DNA of 64,000 bases from Erinaceus europaeus. Taxonomy: Eukaryota > Chordata > Mammalia > Eulipotyphla > Erinaceidae. The stretch lies in contig NC_080179.1 of NCBI RefSeq assembly GCF_950295315.1, forward strand, positions 73,799,174 to 73,863,173, written 5' to 3'. Below are positions 24,880-37,995 of the stretch, in pieces (within the stretch, counting starts at the first letter, position 1; every line of letters starts with the position of its first letter). The notes under the pieces were generated by a model, which saw only the letters and a list, made by a program, of their open reading frames with translations, was not told the origin of the DNA and ran no database searches. The translations under genes and the position numbers were made by a program.

Positions 24880-25180
24880 GGGGGGGGGGGTGGTCGGTGG
24901 CACAGTGGGTGAAGCGCACATGGTGCCAAGTGCAGGGGCGGGCAGATGGATCCCGGTTCGAGGCCTAAGCAACCTACCTACAGGAGGGTCGCTTCACAAG
25001 CAGTGAGGCAGGTCTGCAGGTGTCTGTCTCCCCGACTGTCTTCCCCTCCTTTCTTCATTTCTCTCTGTCCTATCCAATAACAATAAAAAATAAAGGGAAA
25101 AAAAAAAAAAAAAAGAACAACCTCCAGGAGCAGTGGATTCAGTGCAGGCACTGAGACCTGGAGAGAGCCCTGGAGGCATG
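24880..25180 (+). mobile_element. SINE-A-long
   Basis: Head directly follows G12 (24879-24890); 3' module CCTCCAGGAGCAGTGGATTC ends in CCTGGAGGC. Confidence 0.88.
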
Positions 25181-25227
25181 AATGAATGAATGAATGAATG
25201 AATGAATGAATGAATGAATGAATGAAT
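25178..25227. repeat. (AATG)n microsatellite
   Basis: About 12 units at the 3' end of the preceding SINE. Confidence 0.95.
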
Positions 25228-25283
25228 AATTATTTTAAAAGGATAAAAAAAACAGAATTCCCTTAATAAAAACATTATTTTTG

Positions 25284-25632
25284 GGGGGTCAGGCAGTGGC
25301 GCAGTGGGTTAAGCACACGTGGCGAAAAGCTCAAGGACCGGCGTAAAGGATCCCGGTTCAAGCCCCTGGCTCCCCACCTGCAGGGGAGTCGCTTCACAGG
25401 CGGTGAAGCAGGTCTGCAGGTGTCTGTCTTTCTCTCCTCCTCTCTGTCTTCCCCATCTCTCTCCATGTCTCTCTGTCCTAGCCAACAATGAACATCAACA
25501 ATGGTAATAATAATAACCACAACGAGGCTACAAACACAAGGGCAACAAAAGGGGGGGGAAATGGCCTCCAGGAGCGGTGGATTCATGGTGCAGGCACCGA
25601 GCCCAGCAATATCCCTGGAGGAAGAAAAAAAA
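25284..25632 (+). mobile_element. SINE-A-long
   Basis: Full-length with CAACGAGGCTACAAACACAA in the tail and the 3' module CCAGGAGCGGTGGATTCATG. Confidence 0.92.
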
Positions 25633-26129
25633 ACAAAACATTATTTTGAAAATAAAGAACTGGGGGAAGGGGGAGACAGGCAAAGCAGATAAAGACTCGA
25701 CTCTCACGTATAAGGTCCTGCCTGCATTCAGTGCTTGCCACTACACGGGTCAGTGATGCCGTGGTTCTCACACTCAGAAATATTGTCACTTAAAAAAATC
25801 ACTACAAAGAAATGGACTAATTCTAGTATAAAACACTAAGGTAATTTCCATAAAGTTGTGAGCGTACCATATGAACTATTTCAGGATGCTACTACAAATG
25901 CTGTGCTTGAAGTAAACATTAAGTCTGTTCCCTCTCATCATATTCTCAGACAACAAGTTTTTGTAGAAGAACATACGATGATTTTAAGCCCTTCAGAACA
26001 GAAAGAAACAAGCCTTAAATGCTCTTGTTAAGACTCATAGGTAAAAGAACTGCCCATTGTGTGTAGTGAGTCCATAGCGCAGTTGTGCTCTAAGTGTTTT
26101 CACATCTCCCTCCCCGCACCCCTCCGCAC
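25633..26129. other. Intronic stretch, nothing firm
   Basis: Possible decayed SINE-C at 25660-25800; otherwise unique-looking. Confidence 0.4.
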
Positions 26130-26322
26130 ACCCACATCATTGCTAGGGCTCGGTGTGCCTGCGTGACTCCACTGTTCCTAGCGGCTTTTTCTGTTCTTTT
26201 TTAATAGCATGAGGCAGAGAGAAGAGACACCTACAGAACTGCTCCTGTATCGTGAGGGTTCCCTACTGCAGGTGCAGCTCAGGGTTCAAGCCGACTGTGA
26301 AATGCGTGCTCTGGTGGCCTCA
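26130..26322 (-). mobile_element. SINE-B-long, divergent
   Basis: Complemented 3' module (CATTGCTAGGGCTCGGTGTG) and CCTACTGCAGGTGCAGCTCA. Confidence 0.7.
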
Positions 26323-26399
26323 AGTACTTTAATATTAAAATATATCATCTAGTGGAAAGATCCATTCTGCTAGTATCAAGTTTTTGTTTGTTTCCTTTC

Positions 26400-26670
26400 T
26401 TTTGGTTTTGGTACCAGGGTTATTGCTGGGGCTCCATGATTGCATGACAAACTCATCATGCCTGGCAGCCTTTTGTTTGTTTTTACTGGATAGGCCTGAG
26501 AGAAAGTGAGGAAAGACCAGGAGAAAAAAGAAGCAGAGGGAGAAAAAGAGAACCACCTGCATCCCGGCTTCACTACCTGTGAAGCGTTCTCTCTGCAGGT
26601 GGGGACTGGAGACTTGAGCCTGGATGCTGGCGGTATGAGCATTCAGCCAAGTGTGGCCCGGTTCAGCCCC
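26400..26670 (-). mobile_element. SINE-B-long
   Basis: CCAGGGTTATTGCTGGGGCT, CTCTGCAGGTGGGGACTGGA and head complement GTGTGGCCCGGTTCAGCCCC. Confidence 0.8.
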
Positions 26671-27016
26671 TGCTACTAGCCTTGGGGTTTTGGGTTTGTC
26701 TGTTTTATATAATTAATGAATGCTTTATAAAGCAATCACTGGCATATGCGAATGATTTGTTGAGTAACAGCCCTCCCAAGTTGCCTTCCTATCCTCACAC
26801 CCTAACCCCTTTCCCCAGAGTTCTTTGCTTTGGTGCAAGGCTACTAGCTATTTTAAAGGAAGCTCAGTGTTCTTGCTTAACCTCTCTGAAATACTGACAG
26901 TACTTCTTGGGAGATTTGTAAAATAGAGTAGAAATAATCTACCAATAAAGAGAATCAAAATATTTTTGAAACACTCCTATTTTGTAAAACATATTTTCAG
27001 TTTAGAACCATATTAC

Positions 27017-27213
27017 AGGTCAGGTGGTGGCACAACTGCAAACACATTACAGGACACAAGGAATTAAGTTCAAACCCCTGGTCTCCAGCAGCAGGGGGAG
27101 AACGTCACAAGTGAAGCAGGGGTATAGGTGTCTCCCTGTCTCTTTCCTTCCCTATCTCTCCCTTCCCTCTCAATTTCTGTCTCTACCCAACAAAAAATAA
27201 ATTAAATTTTTTA
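27017..27213 (+). mobile_element. SINE-B
   Basis: AGGTCAGGTGGTGGCACAAC through CTGTCTCTACCCAACAAAAA. Confidence 0.85.
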
Positions 27214-27334
27214 AAAAGTGCTACAAAACTCAAACATGTATGTAGAGGGACTCATCATATTTAAAATCACAGTTAAAAACAGAAAGGATATACAAGGACT
27301 TATCAAAAGAATAATAATCTTTTTTCTGTTTTTT

Positions 27335-27517
27335 GTTAATATTTATTTATTCCCCTTTGTTGCCCTTATTGTTTTATTGTTGTTGTTATTGTTGTCATTG
27401 TTCGATAGGACAGGGAGAAATGGAGAGAGGAGGGGAAGACAGGGGCTCGAACCGGGATCCTTCTGCCGGTCCTTGCACTTCGATATCTGCACTTAACCTG
27501 CTGCGCTACCGCCCAGA
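27335..27517 (-). mobile_element. SINE-A with internal deletion
   Basis: Jumps from GGAGGGGAAGACAG directly to GGGGCTCGAACCGG, losing the middle third. Confidence 0.88.
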
Positions 27518-27829
27518 AGCTTTTTAAGCAGATGTAGTCCATAGGTTTATACTTACTCCCAATATTCTTTGTTCTTAAGCTCTGTATACTCGAGAGTCCA
27601 TTTCTGTTCCGTGAGTGGGTGCGTGAAGACTGAAAACACACTGCTCCTCCTGAGTGAGTCTCGGTGTAGCGCCACACACACCTCCACAATCTACTTAGAC
27701 CACGGAGCGAGCACATGCCGTGTAACTCATTCGTCGCTTTGAGTACTTAGTTTGGTTTAATGTCTTATTAGTACATCTAACAATGAGAACCTGTAAGCTA
27801 AATGAACAGTTTCAAAGTGTGTGTGTGTG

Positions 27830-27842
27830 TGGGGGGGGGGGG
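27830..27842. repeat. (GT)n followed by G13
   Basis: Preceded by a GTGTGTGTGTGT run. Confidence 0.95.
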
Positions 27843-27990
27843 TTGGTACAAGTCCTCGAACACACTGGTGGAGGGAGGACCTAGGTGGGAATTAGTGTCA
27901 CGCAGAACACTGAGAAACCTTACACAGGTGCGAACTACTCTATTTACTGTTGACTGTAAAGCACTGATTCTCCCCACAATAAAATTTTTA
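27843..27990 (+). mobile_element. L1 3' terminal fragment
   Basis: Ends TATTTACTGTTGACTGTAAA then an ATAAAATTTTTAAAA tail, as in the L1 at 57485-58319. Confidence 0.7.
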
Positions 27991-28047
27991 AAAGAGTGAT
28001 AAAATAAATACATAACACTAATGAAAGTATATAAACTACTTTCCTCA

Positions 28048-28235
28048 TGGGCAGGGAAGACAGCATAAGGGTTATTTAAAAGAAATTCATGCCTGAGGTT
28101 CCAAAGTCTTAGGTTCAATCCCCTATACCATCATAAGCCAGAGCTGAGCAGTGCTCTGGTTGTCGGTCTGTCTGTCTCTCTTTCTCTCATAAAATAAGCA
28201 GTAGATATTTTAAAATAAATAAATAAATAACTTTC
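28048..28235 (+). mobile_element. SINE-D
   Basis: GACAGCATAAGGGTTATTTA, CCATCATAAGCCAGAGCTGA and GCAGTGCTCTGG plus CT tail. Confidence 0.85.
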
Positions 28236-28315
28236 CTCTACCCATAATCTAGTCCCACAAAGAAAAAGTTCTATGATTCTGGCTTTACAGTTTATTACAT
28301 TAGATCTCTTCTGAT

Positions 28316-28578
28316 ATTATTTTTTATTTATTCAGTCCCTTTTGTTGCCCTTGTGTTATTATTGTAGTTATTATTGTTGTTACTGATGTCGTCGTTGTTG
28401 GATAGAACAGAAAGAAATGGAGAAAGGAGGGAAAGACAGAGAGGGGGAGAGAAAGACAGACACCTGCAGACCTGCTTCACTGCCTGTGAAGCGACTCCCC
28501 TGCAGGTGAGAAGCCGGGGGCTTGAACCGGGATCCTTATGCTGGTCCTTGTGCTTTGCGCCACCTGCAATTAAGCTGC
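28316..28578 (-). mobile_element. SINE-A, head incomplete
   Basis: Ends at CCACCTGCAATTAAGCTGCT, lacking the last head bases. Confidence 0.9.
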
Positions 28579-28873
28579 TATGATATTATGTTTAAGAATG
28601 AGTGATTTTACTGAGAAAACCAGAGCGTATCACTCTAGCACTGAATTGCAATCATTACCATACTGGACATGCTATTCAAATGATGTAAGTAGTTTAACAT
28701 ACTTGTATTTGTCCCATGTACTCATAAAGATGCTAATAAAAAATGTGACTATTAATCAAGAATATCGTTCAAAAAGAGGCAGAACTATGAATGAACAAAA
28801 CTGTGATTCCCTAAAAGTACAGGGAATCTGATTACATCTTTGGTTCAAAATGTCCAGAGTAAAATCATGAAAT
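28579..28873. other. Intronic stretch, nothing recognised
   Basis: Unique-looking AT-rich sequence. Confidence 0.45.
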
Positions 28874-29100
28874 AGGGCTGGGGAGACGGCACCAAGAAAT
28901 AGTGCAGCAGATTTTTACAGCATAAGCTCCGGAGGCCCCAGAGGTGGAAACCCAGTTTAAACACCAGGGCCATCATAAGCCAGGAGCTAGGCAGCGCCTT
29001 AGTACAACTAACTGAAACTGCGGTTTCAAGCTCAGTGGCAAGAATACAAGCCTCACCTATATATGAGGTCCTGAACTCAATACCTGATACACATACACAC
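28874..29100 (+). mobile_element. Two adjacent old D/E-type SINE remnants
   Basis: GGGCTGGGGAGACGGCACCA with CCATCATAAGCCAGGAGC, then a second decayed unit with TATATGAGGTCCTGAACTCA. Confidence 0.6.
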
Positions 29101-29385
29101 AAAACTTTTTATTGAGGAAGGAAAAAACTCATATACAATTCAACTCTCAATTAATATTATGGCAGGTTAATGGTGCTGTATTTCACCTAAGGCAGGGAGG
29201 ATCCAAGGCCTTACTCATATGCAGTCTCACTACAACTCGAGAAGAAGGGAAGGGAGGAATGTTAGGCATAAACAAGGGAGGGTAGAGATATTATAACTAT
29301 GCTCCACTACTCAAAGAGCTTCCTTAGTGCTCCCTGGTACCGTGTGGACTCCAGTCCAGGTTCTACTGGACAGAGAAGAAACATG

Positions 29386-29568
29386 TTCAGGGCCAGGTGG
29401 TGGTGCGCACATTACTGTGCACAAGAAAGGCAGGTTCAAGCCCCCAGTCCCCACCTGCAGGGCGGAAGCTTCAAAAGTGGTGAAGGAACACTGCAGGTGT
29501 CTCTCTTCTCATATTCCCTGACCCTCTCAATTTCTGTCTCTACCAAGTAATAAATAATTTTTTTTAAG
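29386..29568 (+). mobile_element. SINE-B
   Basis: GGGCCAGGTGGTGGTGCGCA, CCCCACCTGCAGGGCGGAAG and an AATAAATAA tail. Confidence 0.88.
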
Positions 29569-29582
29569 AAAGGGACATGTTT

Positions 29583-29838
29583 GCGAGTTGAGCAGTAGTG
29601 CAGCGGGTTAAGCACAGGTGGCACAAAGCACCGAGACCATCATTGAGAATCCTGGTTCGAGTCCCCAGCTCTCTACCTGAGGGTAGTCGCTTCACAGGTG
29701 GTGAAGCAGGTCTGCAGGTGTCTGTCTTTCTCTTCCCCTCCTCTCTCCATTTTTCTCTGTCCTATCCAACAACAAAAACTACAACAACAAAAGAACAAGG
29801 GTAACAACAGGGAGTACATAAATAATAAAAAAAAAAAT
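29583..29838 (+). mobile_element. SINE-A
   Basis: GCAGTAGTGCAGCGGGTTAA head; shortened tail. Confidence 0.9.
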
Positions 29839-29929
29839 TTTTTTAACATGTTCTACCAGACCTGTATTTGTGTATGTGAGTGTAAGCATGCATGCACGCA
29901 AGCGTGTGCATGTAAAAAGACATGAATTT

Positions 29930-30030
29930 GGGGCCAGGAGAATAGTTTTGTCGCCAGAGTGTCCAAAGACCAGGGCACCACACAGTCCGCAGCACCACTG
30001 AGAGCCAAAGCTGAGTAGCACTCTGAAGAG
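29930..30030 (+). mobile_element. SINE-D/E, divergent
   Basis: GGGGCCAGGAGAATAGTTTT and GAGTAGCACTCTG. Confidence 0.6.
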
Positions 30031-30054
30031 AAAAAAAGTATTTATTAATGATGG

Positions 30055-30145
<91 letters not shown>

Positions 30146-30147
30146 AG
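30055..30147. repeat. (AAAG)n microsatellite
   Basis: About 23 near-perfect units. Confidence 0.97.
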
Positions 30148-30417
30148 CGGTGTTCTGGCACATGTAGTGCTGGGAGGACTCAGGACATCAAGCTTCTGAG
30201 CCCAACGCCCTCAGCCCCGTGTCATCTTCAGGCTTCCCCCGGTATGCGTGACTCAGAATAAAGCACAATTATCAGTATCTGTTTAACTGTGCCCAAATTC
30301 ACCTAGAATCAAACCTGAAAAGATTTAACTACTAAGTTAATATATCAGATATCATCTATATTTCAGAGGAAAAGATCTGAAACACTATCTAGGAAGAGTT
30401 CGACTGAAATAAAACTA

Positions 30418-30599
30418 GGGGGCCTGCGCGGTAGCACAGCGGGTTAAGCACACACAGCACAATGTGCAAGGACAGGCGTAAGGATCCTGGTTCTAGCCCC
30501 TGGATCCCCACCTGCAGGAGCGTCACTTCGCAAGCAGTGAAGCAGGTCTGCACTTCGCGCCATGTGCGCTTAACCCACTGCGCTACCGCCCAACTCCCC
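30418..30599 (+). mobile_element. Foldback SINE-A (head + inverted head)
   Basis: A plus-strand head and partial body (30418-30552) ends at GGTCTGCAC, then CTTCGCGCCATGTGCGCTTA ACCCACTGCG gives the complement of the same head to 30599. The SINE folds back on itself and has no CT body or tail. Confidence 0.88.
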
Positions 30600-31807
30600 A
30601 ATAAAATTACTTTCTTCCCTCTACATTTCTTACAATTTTCAAAACATACAAGGCAGTGACTAGCTAGGGCTCTTTGAAAGTGAGGAGGAGCATGTAACAT
30701 TTACAAAGAACTAGGCAAGGAGTCATGTGTTAATCCTACTCCAGGGGCTGGACTGATTTTAGGATGAGTATATTACTGAAGTCTTCTAGAATACTTTGGC
30801 TATTCATATAATAACTGAGATGATTTCAAAGATTCCTTCCAACTTTCTTGCTGCCTTCCTCCAACATGGTGACGACTAGGCTTGAGCCTGGGTGGTGTGC
30901 TTCTCAAGGCAGTATCCTATCCAACTGAGACACTTCCTGCCCTCCATCTAGTTCCCAAGGTACACACTACTAGAACCTTGGCTGGGAATATAGACCTTGA
31001 AAGATCAATGCCATGCCCTACGCTAGCCAATACAACTCAACGCTGGAGGAGCCCACACAAAACGTACAAAGCCAGAAATAATTTAAGTAAATGTTAAAAA
31101 ATTAAATTAGTCTAAGGGATTGAGTGTCAAATAGTAAGAGCCTTTGCTTTCTTATCTAGACACCATAAGCTCTGAAAAGTACTATCATACAAGCCAACCA
31201 ACACAGCTAACTGCCAAGACTGGACACTAATTTCTTGACACCCAGCAGCAGAGACACTCGCGCTCTGATGTTGCATTTACGTGTCAGAAGACAGGGCTAC
31301 TTTTATGCACACTGGGGAGTAAGGAGAATTGCTAAGTAAGCACAGTTTTCAAATTAAGCACTTCTGGGAATTATCCTCCAAATTAATAATAGGCTAACAG
31401 GATTTAAAAAGGTGTGAAGACTTTGTTTCTGTTTGAATCACATCGACAAAATATATGATTACCTAACTTTAATACCAAAGAATCCACAGAGACTAGTGCT
31501 AATGTGCTAACAGTTGAATAGCCTCACTTTATGAAACTTAAACTAGGCTAATTTAAGTGAAAACATGAGGATCTTTTCCTATATGATGAAATAATTCACT
31601 GACATCACTTTACATGATTATGAAATAAAAGCAAACAGTCTCTCCAAATTTTTTTACTCACTACTAAAAGCGGCCATCACATACAGATCTGGCATGCTGA
31701 AATAAACACCTACTTTCAGAAACAGCAACAGGGAGAAGTGAAGGTAATGATGCATCGATCAGAAGAACTGCCGGGAGATGTGAGCTAGTTAAATAAAAGT
31801 ACAGTGT
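30600..31807. other. Intronic stretch, nothing recognised
   Basis: No exon, RNA gene or young SINE seen; a possible decayed SINE at about 30880-30945. Confidence 0.45.
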
Positions 31808-32078
31808 CAGGGAGCCGGGTGGTAGTGCAGCAGGTTAAGCACACATGGCGCAAAGCACAAGGACCGGTGTAAGGAACCCGGTTAGAGCCCCCGGCTCCTC
31901 ACCTGCAGGGGAGTCACTTCACAGGTGGTGAAGCAGGTCTGCAGGTTGTTTGTCTTTCTCTCCCCCTCTCTATCTTCCCCTCCTCTCTCCATTTCTCTCT
32001 GTCCTATCCAACAATGACATCAATAATTACAACAATAATAAGGGCAATAAAAGGAAATAAAATACATATTTAAAAAAA
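31808..32078 (+). mobile_element. SINE-A
   Basis: GAGCCGGGTGGTAGTGCAGC head, complete tail. Confidence 0.93.
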
Positions 32079-32327
32079 AGTATAGTGTCAATATGCTGGA
32101 GCAAGTTATCCCGGGAATGTGAGAGTAAACGAAATACGGCCCCTAAAGATGTATATGAATAAGCAAGTAGTTTATAGAGAGAAGCGGAGACAAGGGGAAT
32201 ACCAATGTTTAACTATGTTTGCAAGCAATCAAAGATAGTATCAGTAAAAAATTAAAAAAAAAAAAACTTACAAAAAAAGATTGGGAGCCAGAGAGTTCAG
32301 TTTTCTTTAAATATCCTGATTAAGATG

Positions 32328-32329
<2 letters not shown>

Positions 32330-32364
<35 letters not shown>
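32330..32364. repeat. (TA)n microsatellite
   Basis: About 17 units, roughly 110 nt downstream of the WDR33 exon F donor in the transcript. Confidence 0.95.
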
Positions 32365-32367
<3 letters not shown>

Positions 32368-32441
32368 AAAACCCTGAATGCAGATGTAAGCTAGTGTTGT
32401 GGTTATCAGGATGATTTAACCACAAATGTCTTCCCTATTTA

Positions 32442-33808
<1,367 letters not shown>

Positions 33809-33834
33809 TTTTTTTTTTTTTTTTTTTTTTTTTT
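33809..33834. repeat. T26 homopolymer (A26 in the WDR33 transcript)
   Basis: Uninterrupted run of 26 T on the plus strand just downstream of the short-isoform polyadenylation signals. As A26 in the pre-mRNA it could prime oligo-dT falsely in cDNA data. Confidence 0.9.
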
Positions 33835-33878
33835 GTATTCTGTGTGCACTCTGAAGGTGTTTTCTGTAGGCTTTAGAT

Positions 33879-33884
33879 TTTATT
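33879..33884 (-). promoter_or_regulatory. WDR33: Second AATAAA signal for the short WDR33 isoform
   Basis: Canonical AATAAA on the minus strand (GAATAAAATC), 28-33 nt after the TAA. Cleavage would be expected near 33855-33870. A run of 26 A on the minus strand (33834-33809) lies about 45 nt downstream. Confidence 0.65.
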
Positions 33885-33910
33885 CAGTTGTATAATTAAA
33901 GACTGAATTC

Positions 33911-34700
<790 letters not shown>

Positions 34701-34865
34701 TATATATATATACATAAATATATATGTGTGTGTGATGGGGAAGTTTACAGAAGCATTTAGTGACTACAACAATTTGTTCAATTTTCAGTTTATAATGTCT
34801 CTAATGTAAATTTTACCTCAAAATCTTTGTACTTCTATAAAATACTGCTGCTATTTGATGAATTA

Positions 34866-35021
<156 letters not shown>

Positions 35022-35066
35022 TTACCACGAACCTTGACTAATTTTAGAACACCTACAGTGTCATTT

Positions 35067-35168
35067 TTTTTTTTTTTTATTGTAATCAGAGCAATGCTTA
35101 GCCCTGGCGCTCTGGATTCTCAGGCATGAGTGGGAGTCGCTGCATAACCGTTATGTTATCGCCCCCAC
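35067..35168 (-). mobile_element. SINE-D
   Basis: CTCAGGCATGAGTGGGAGTC GCTGCATAACCGTTATG is the complemented head. Confidence 0.8.
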
Positions 35169-35470
35169 AACAAAGTCTGTATTTGTAAACTACTACAGCT
35201 CAGAGTAATAAAGTAAGCATTTTGTCAGGAAAATAAAAAGTTAACATAATGACAAAAGCTCCAGCACGTTAGTTCATTAACTAGTACAAAAATTAATTAT
35301 ACTGTGATTACCTAATTATTTTATTTACACATTAAAGAGCATTTCAAAACAAAGTACACATGGCCCAGGAGGAGACACAGCAGGTCCTTGAGATACCAAT
35401 TTAATCCTCGGTACTGCAATGTCAGTGACACTTACAATTTACTAACAAGAATAAAAAAATTTGCCTGACA

Positions 35471-35595
35471 ACTAAATATACTAAATCATGACTTTAAATA
35501 TATATACTAAATATACTAAATCATGACTTTAAATATATATACTAAATATACTAAATCATGACTTTAAATATATATACTAAATATACTAAATCATG
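35471..35595. repeat. 35-bp tandem repeat, about 3.5 copies
   Basis: CTAAATCATG recurs at 35481, 35516, 35551 and 35586. The array stops where the inverted-repeat arm begins. Confidence 0.93.
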
Positions 35596-35839
35596 ATTCA
35601 CCCCCCACGCTGTCATAGACCAGAACTAAGTGGTGCCTGGGTAAAAAACAAAAGATACGGATAACGTGCTGGTTAATAGTAGCAACTTTTAAATATAAGA
35701 TTGTTTAGTCACAACTGCGAAACTAGTAAGAGTTGAGAGGGTCCCAGCAGTGGCGGTCGTGGCTGAGTGCGTGTGTTACCAGGGTCAAGGACCTGAGTGG
35801 AAGCCGCCAGCCCGCCTGCAGGGGGAAAGCTTCCCAGGC
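35594..35839 (+). repeat. Inverted repeat, left arm
   Basis: Matches the complement of 36390-36634 at about 99%: one single-base indel and two substitutions seen by eye. It covers a SINE-D 3' part, about 90 bp of other sequence and a SINE head. Confidence 0.95.
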
Positions 35840-35975
35840 GGTGAAGCAGGTCTGCAGGTGTCTGTCTTTCTCTCTCCCCGTGTCTATCTTCCACCTCCTC
35901 TCTCCATTTCTCTCTGTCCTATCCAACAACAATGACACCAATAACAATAAGGGCAACAAAAAGGAAATAAATATT
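35740..35975 (+). mobile_element. Chimeric SINE (B-like head, A-type tail)
   Basis: GGGTCCCAGCAGTGGCGGTC head and GGGGGAAAGCTTCCCAGG, then an A-type body and ACAATGACACCAATAAC tail. Confidence 0.8.
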
Positions 35976-36086
35976 TTTTAAAAAAAACATTAAAAAATAA
36001 CTAAAAAAAAAAATAGCAGGATGAGCTACAGGGAAGATTATCTGACACATTACAGAGATCCATACATGTTACATAAAAACTGACCT

Positions 36087-36170
36087 ACAGCTTATCTACA
36101 GATAATGATTTTGTTAATTACAAATAGTACAGCTTATCTACAGATAATGGTTTTGCTAATTACAAATAAA
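36087..36170. repeat. 42-bp direct duplication, two copies
   Basis: ACAGCTTATCTACAGATAAT starts each copy (36087 and 36129); three differences at most. Confidence 0.92.
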
Positions 36171-36294
36171 ATGTTCCTGCTTTGATTTCTTCTAGAACCT
36201 GTTTCTTTTGCTCATTCCACTACACCTATTTTGACTATATTTTTCCAATATTTATATTGGGGTTTGTTTTTTTTTTTATTTTTCTCACTAACTT

Positions 36295-36500
36295 TACTTA
36301 TTTATTGAATAGAGATAGCCAGAAACTCAGAGGAAAGGGGAGGTAGAGAGGGAGAGACACAGAGAGACACCTGCAGCCCTGCCTCGCCACCTGGGAAGCT
36401 TTACCCCTGCAGGCGGGCTGGCGGCTTCCACTCAGGTCCTTGACCCTGGTAACACACGCACTCAGCCACGACCGCCACTGCTGGGACCCTCTCAACTCTT
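36295..36500 (-). mobile_element. SINE-B sharing its head with the left-arm SINE
   Basis: Tail complement TTTATTGAATAGAGATAGCC; from 36390 rightwards it is the mirror copy of 35840 leftwards. Confidence 0.85.
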
Positions 36501-36634
36501 ACTAGTTTCGCAGTTGTGACTAAACAATCTTATATTTAAAAGTTGCTACTATTAACCAGCACGTTATCCGTATCTTTCGTTTTTTACCCAGGCACCACTT
36601 AGTTCTGGTCTATGACAGCGTGGGGGGTTGAATC
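36390..36634 (-). repeat. Inverted repeat, right arm
   Basis: Complement of 35594-35839 across a 550-bp spacer. Identity falls abruptly inside the two SINE bodies. Confidence 0.95.
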
Positions 36635-36814
36635 AAGGACCTTGGGTCCTCAGGGATGACAGTCTTTTGCATAACCATTATGTTCTACCCTCCACCCAAT
36701 AAACTGACACTTATTGAGATATTTCGCTACAACAAACCCTTTTAGATTGTAATAAACGGAACCATGTCAATACACCATCTATTCGTAAATTAAACTCAGA
36801 TATCTTCAATGAGG

Positions 36815-36945
36815 GCAGAACATAGCACAATGGTTATGCAAAAGACTTTGATGTCTAAACGCATCACAAGTCCCAGGTGCAATCCTTCATAACACTAACG
36901 ATAAGTCGCAGCTGAGCAGCGGTCCTGTAAATAAAATTTTTTCAG
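36815..36945 (+). mobile_element. SINE-D
   Basis: ACATAGCACAATGGTTATGC and GAGCAGCGGTCCTGTAAATAA. Confidence 0.8.
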
Positions 36946-36994
36946 TGAAAATGAGTATTAAACACAGAGTTAACAATCATCTCAAAGTGTCATC

Positions 36995-37165
36995 CTTTTG
37001 GTTTTTCTTTTGATTTTACTGGATAGGACAGAGAAAAAGAAAGTGGAAGGGGAGATAAAAAGATGAACAACTGCAGACTTGCTTCACCACTCATTTAGCG
37101 ACTCCACCCCCACCCCACAAGCAGATGGAAGGAGCTGAAACTGGGGTCCTTGCACATGGTAATCC
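36995..37165 (-). mobile_element. SINE-B/A, divergent
   Basis: CTGGATAGGACAGAGAAAAA and CAACTGCAGACTTGCTTCAC. Confidence 0.7.
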
Positions 37166-37169
37166 ATAC

Positions 37170-37292
37170 ACATGTCAGTGGATAAGACACTGAACTCTAA
37201 AGCATGAGGTCCAGAGTTCAATCCCCAGCAGTACATGTACCAGAGTGATGTCCAGTTCTCTCTCCTATCTTTCCTAGTAATAAATAAGTAAA
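37170..37292 (+). mobile_element. SINE-C
   Basis: GTGGATAAGACACTGAACTC, GAGTTCAATCCCCAGCAGTA, AATAAATAAGTAAAG end. Confidence 0.88.
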
Positions 37293-37294
37293 GT

Positions 37295-37646
37295 TTTTTT
37301 TTTTTTTTTCCTCCAGGGTGATTGCTGGGCTCGGTGCCTGCACCATGAACCCACCGCTCCTGGAGGCCATTTTCCCCCTTTTTGTTGCCCTTGTTGTTGC
37401 AGCCTCGTTGCGGTTATTATTGCCATTGTTTGACGTTGCATTGTTGTTGGACAGGACAGAGAGAAATGGAGAGAAATGGGGAAGACAGAAAGGGGGAGAG
37501 AAAGACAGACACCTGCAGACCTGCTTCACCGCCTGTGAAGCGACTCCCCTGCAGGTGGGGAGCTGGGGGCTCGAACCGGGATCCTTATGCCGGTCCGTGC
37601 GCTTTGTGCCACCTGCGCTTAACCCACTGCCACCGCCCGACCCCCG
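37295..37646 (-). mobile_element. SINE-A-long inserted at a SINE-C tail
   Basis: GTAAAGTT flanks both sides. Head has CCACTGCCACCG with a 4-base deletion in the A box. Confidence 0.9.
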
Positions 37647-37729
37647 TAAAGTTATTTTTTTAAAGTAATATATGCACTTTAGTTGTACCACTGCCTATCC
37701 TCCCCCAGTGTCATCTTAAGAATTACCCC

Positions 37730-37995
37730 GGGGGGGGGGGGGGTGTCAGGCTGTAGCACAGTGAGTTAAGCACACGAGGCACAACGCGCAAGGACCGGCA
37801 TAAGGATCCCGGTTCAAGCCCTCGGCTCTCCACCTGTAGGGGGGTGGCTTCACAGGCGGTGAACCAGGTCTGCAGGTGTCTGTCTTTCTCTCCCTCTCTC
37901 TGTCTTCCCCTCCGCTCTCCATTTCTCTTTGACCTATCCAACAATGACAGTAATAACAACAACAATAAACAACAAGGGCAACAACGCTGGAGGAA
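37730..37995 (+). mobile_element. SINE-A preceded by G14
   Basis: G14 at 37730-37743 takes the place of the GGGAG start of the head; TGTAGCACAGTGAGTTAAGC follows. Confidence 0.9.

Noticed and set aside
30843..30861. Exon-like sequence with start-like CAACATGGTGACGACTAGG
   Set aside because: Short, no flanking splice consensus, no recognised protein.
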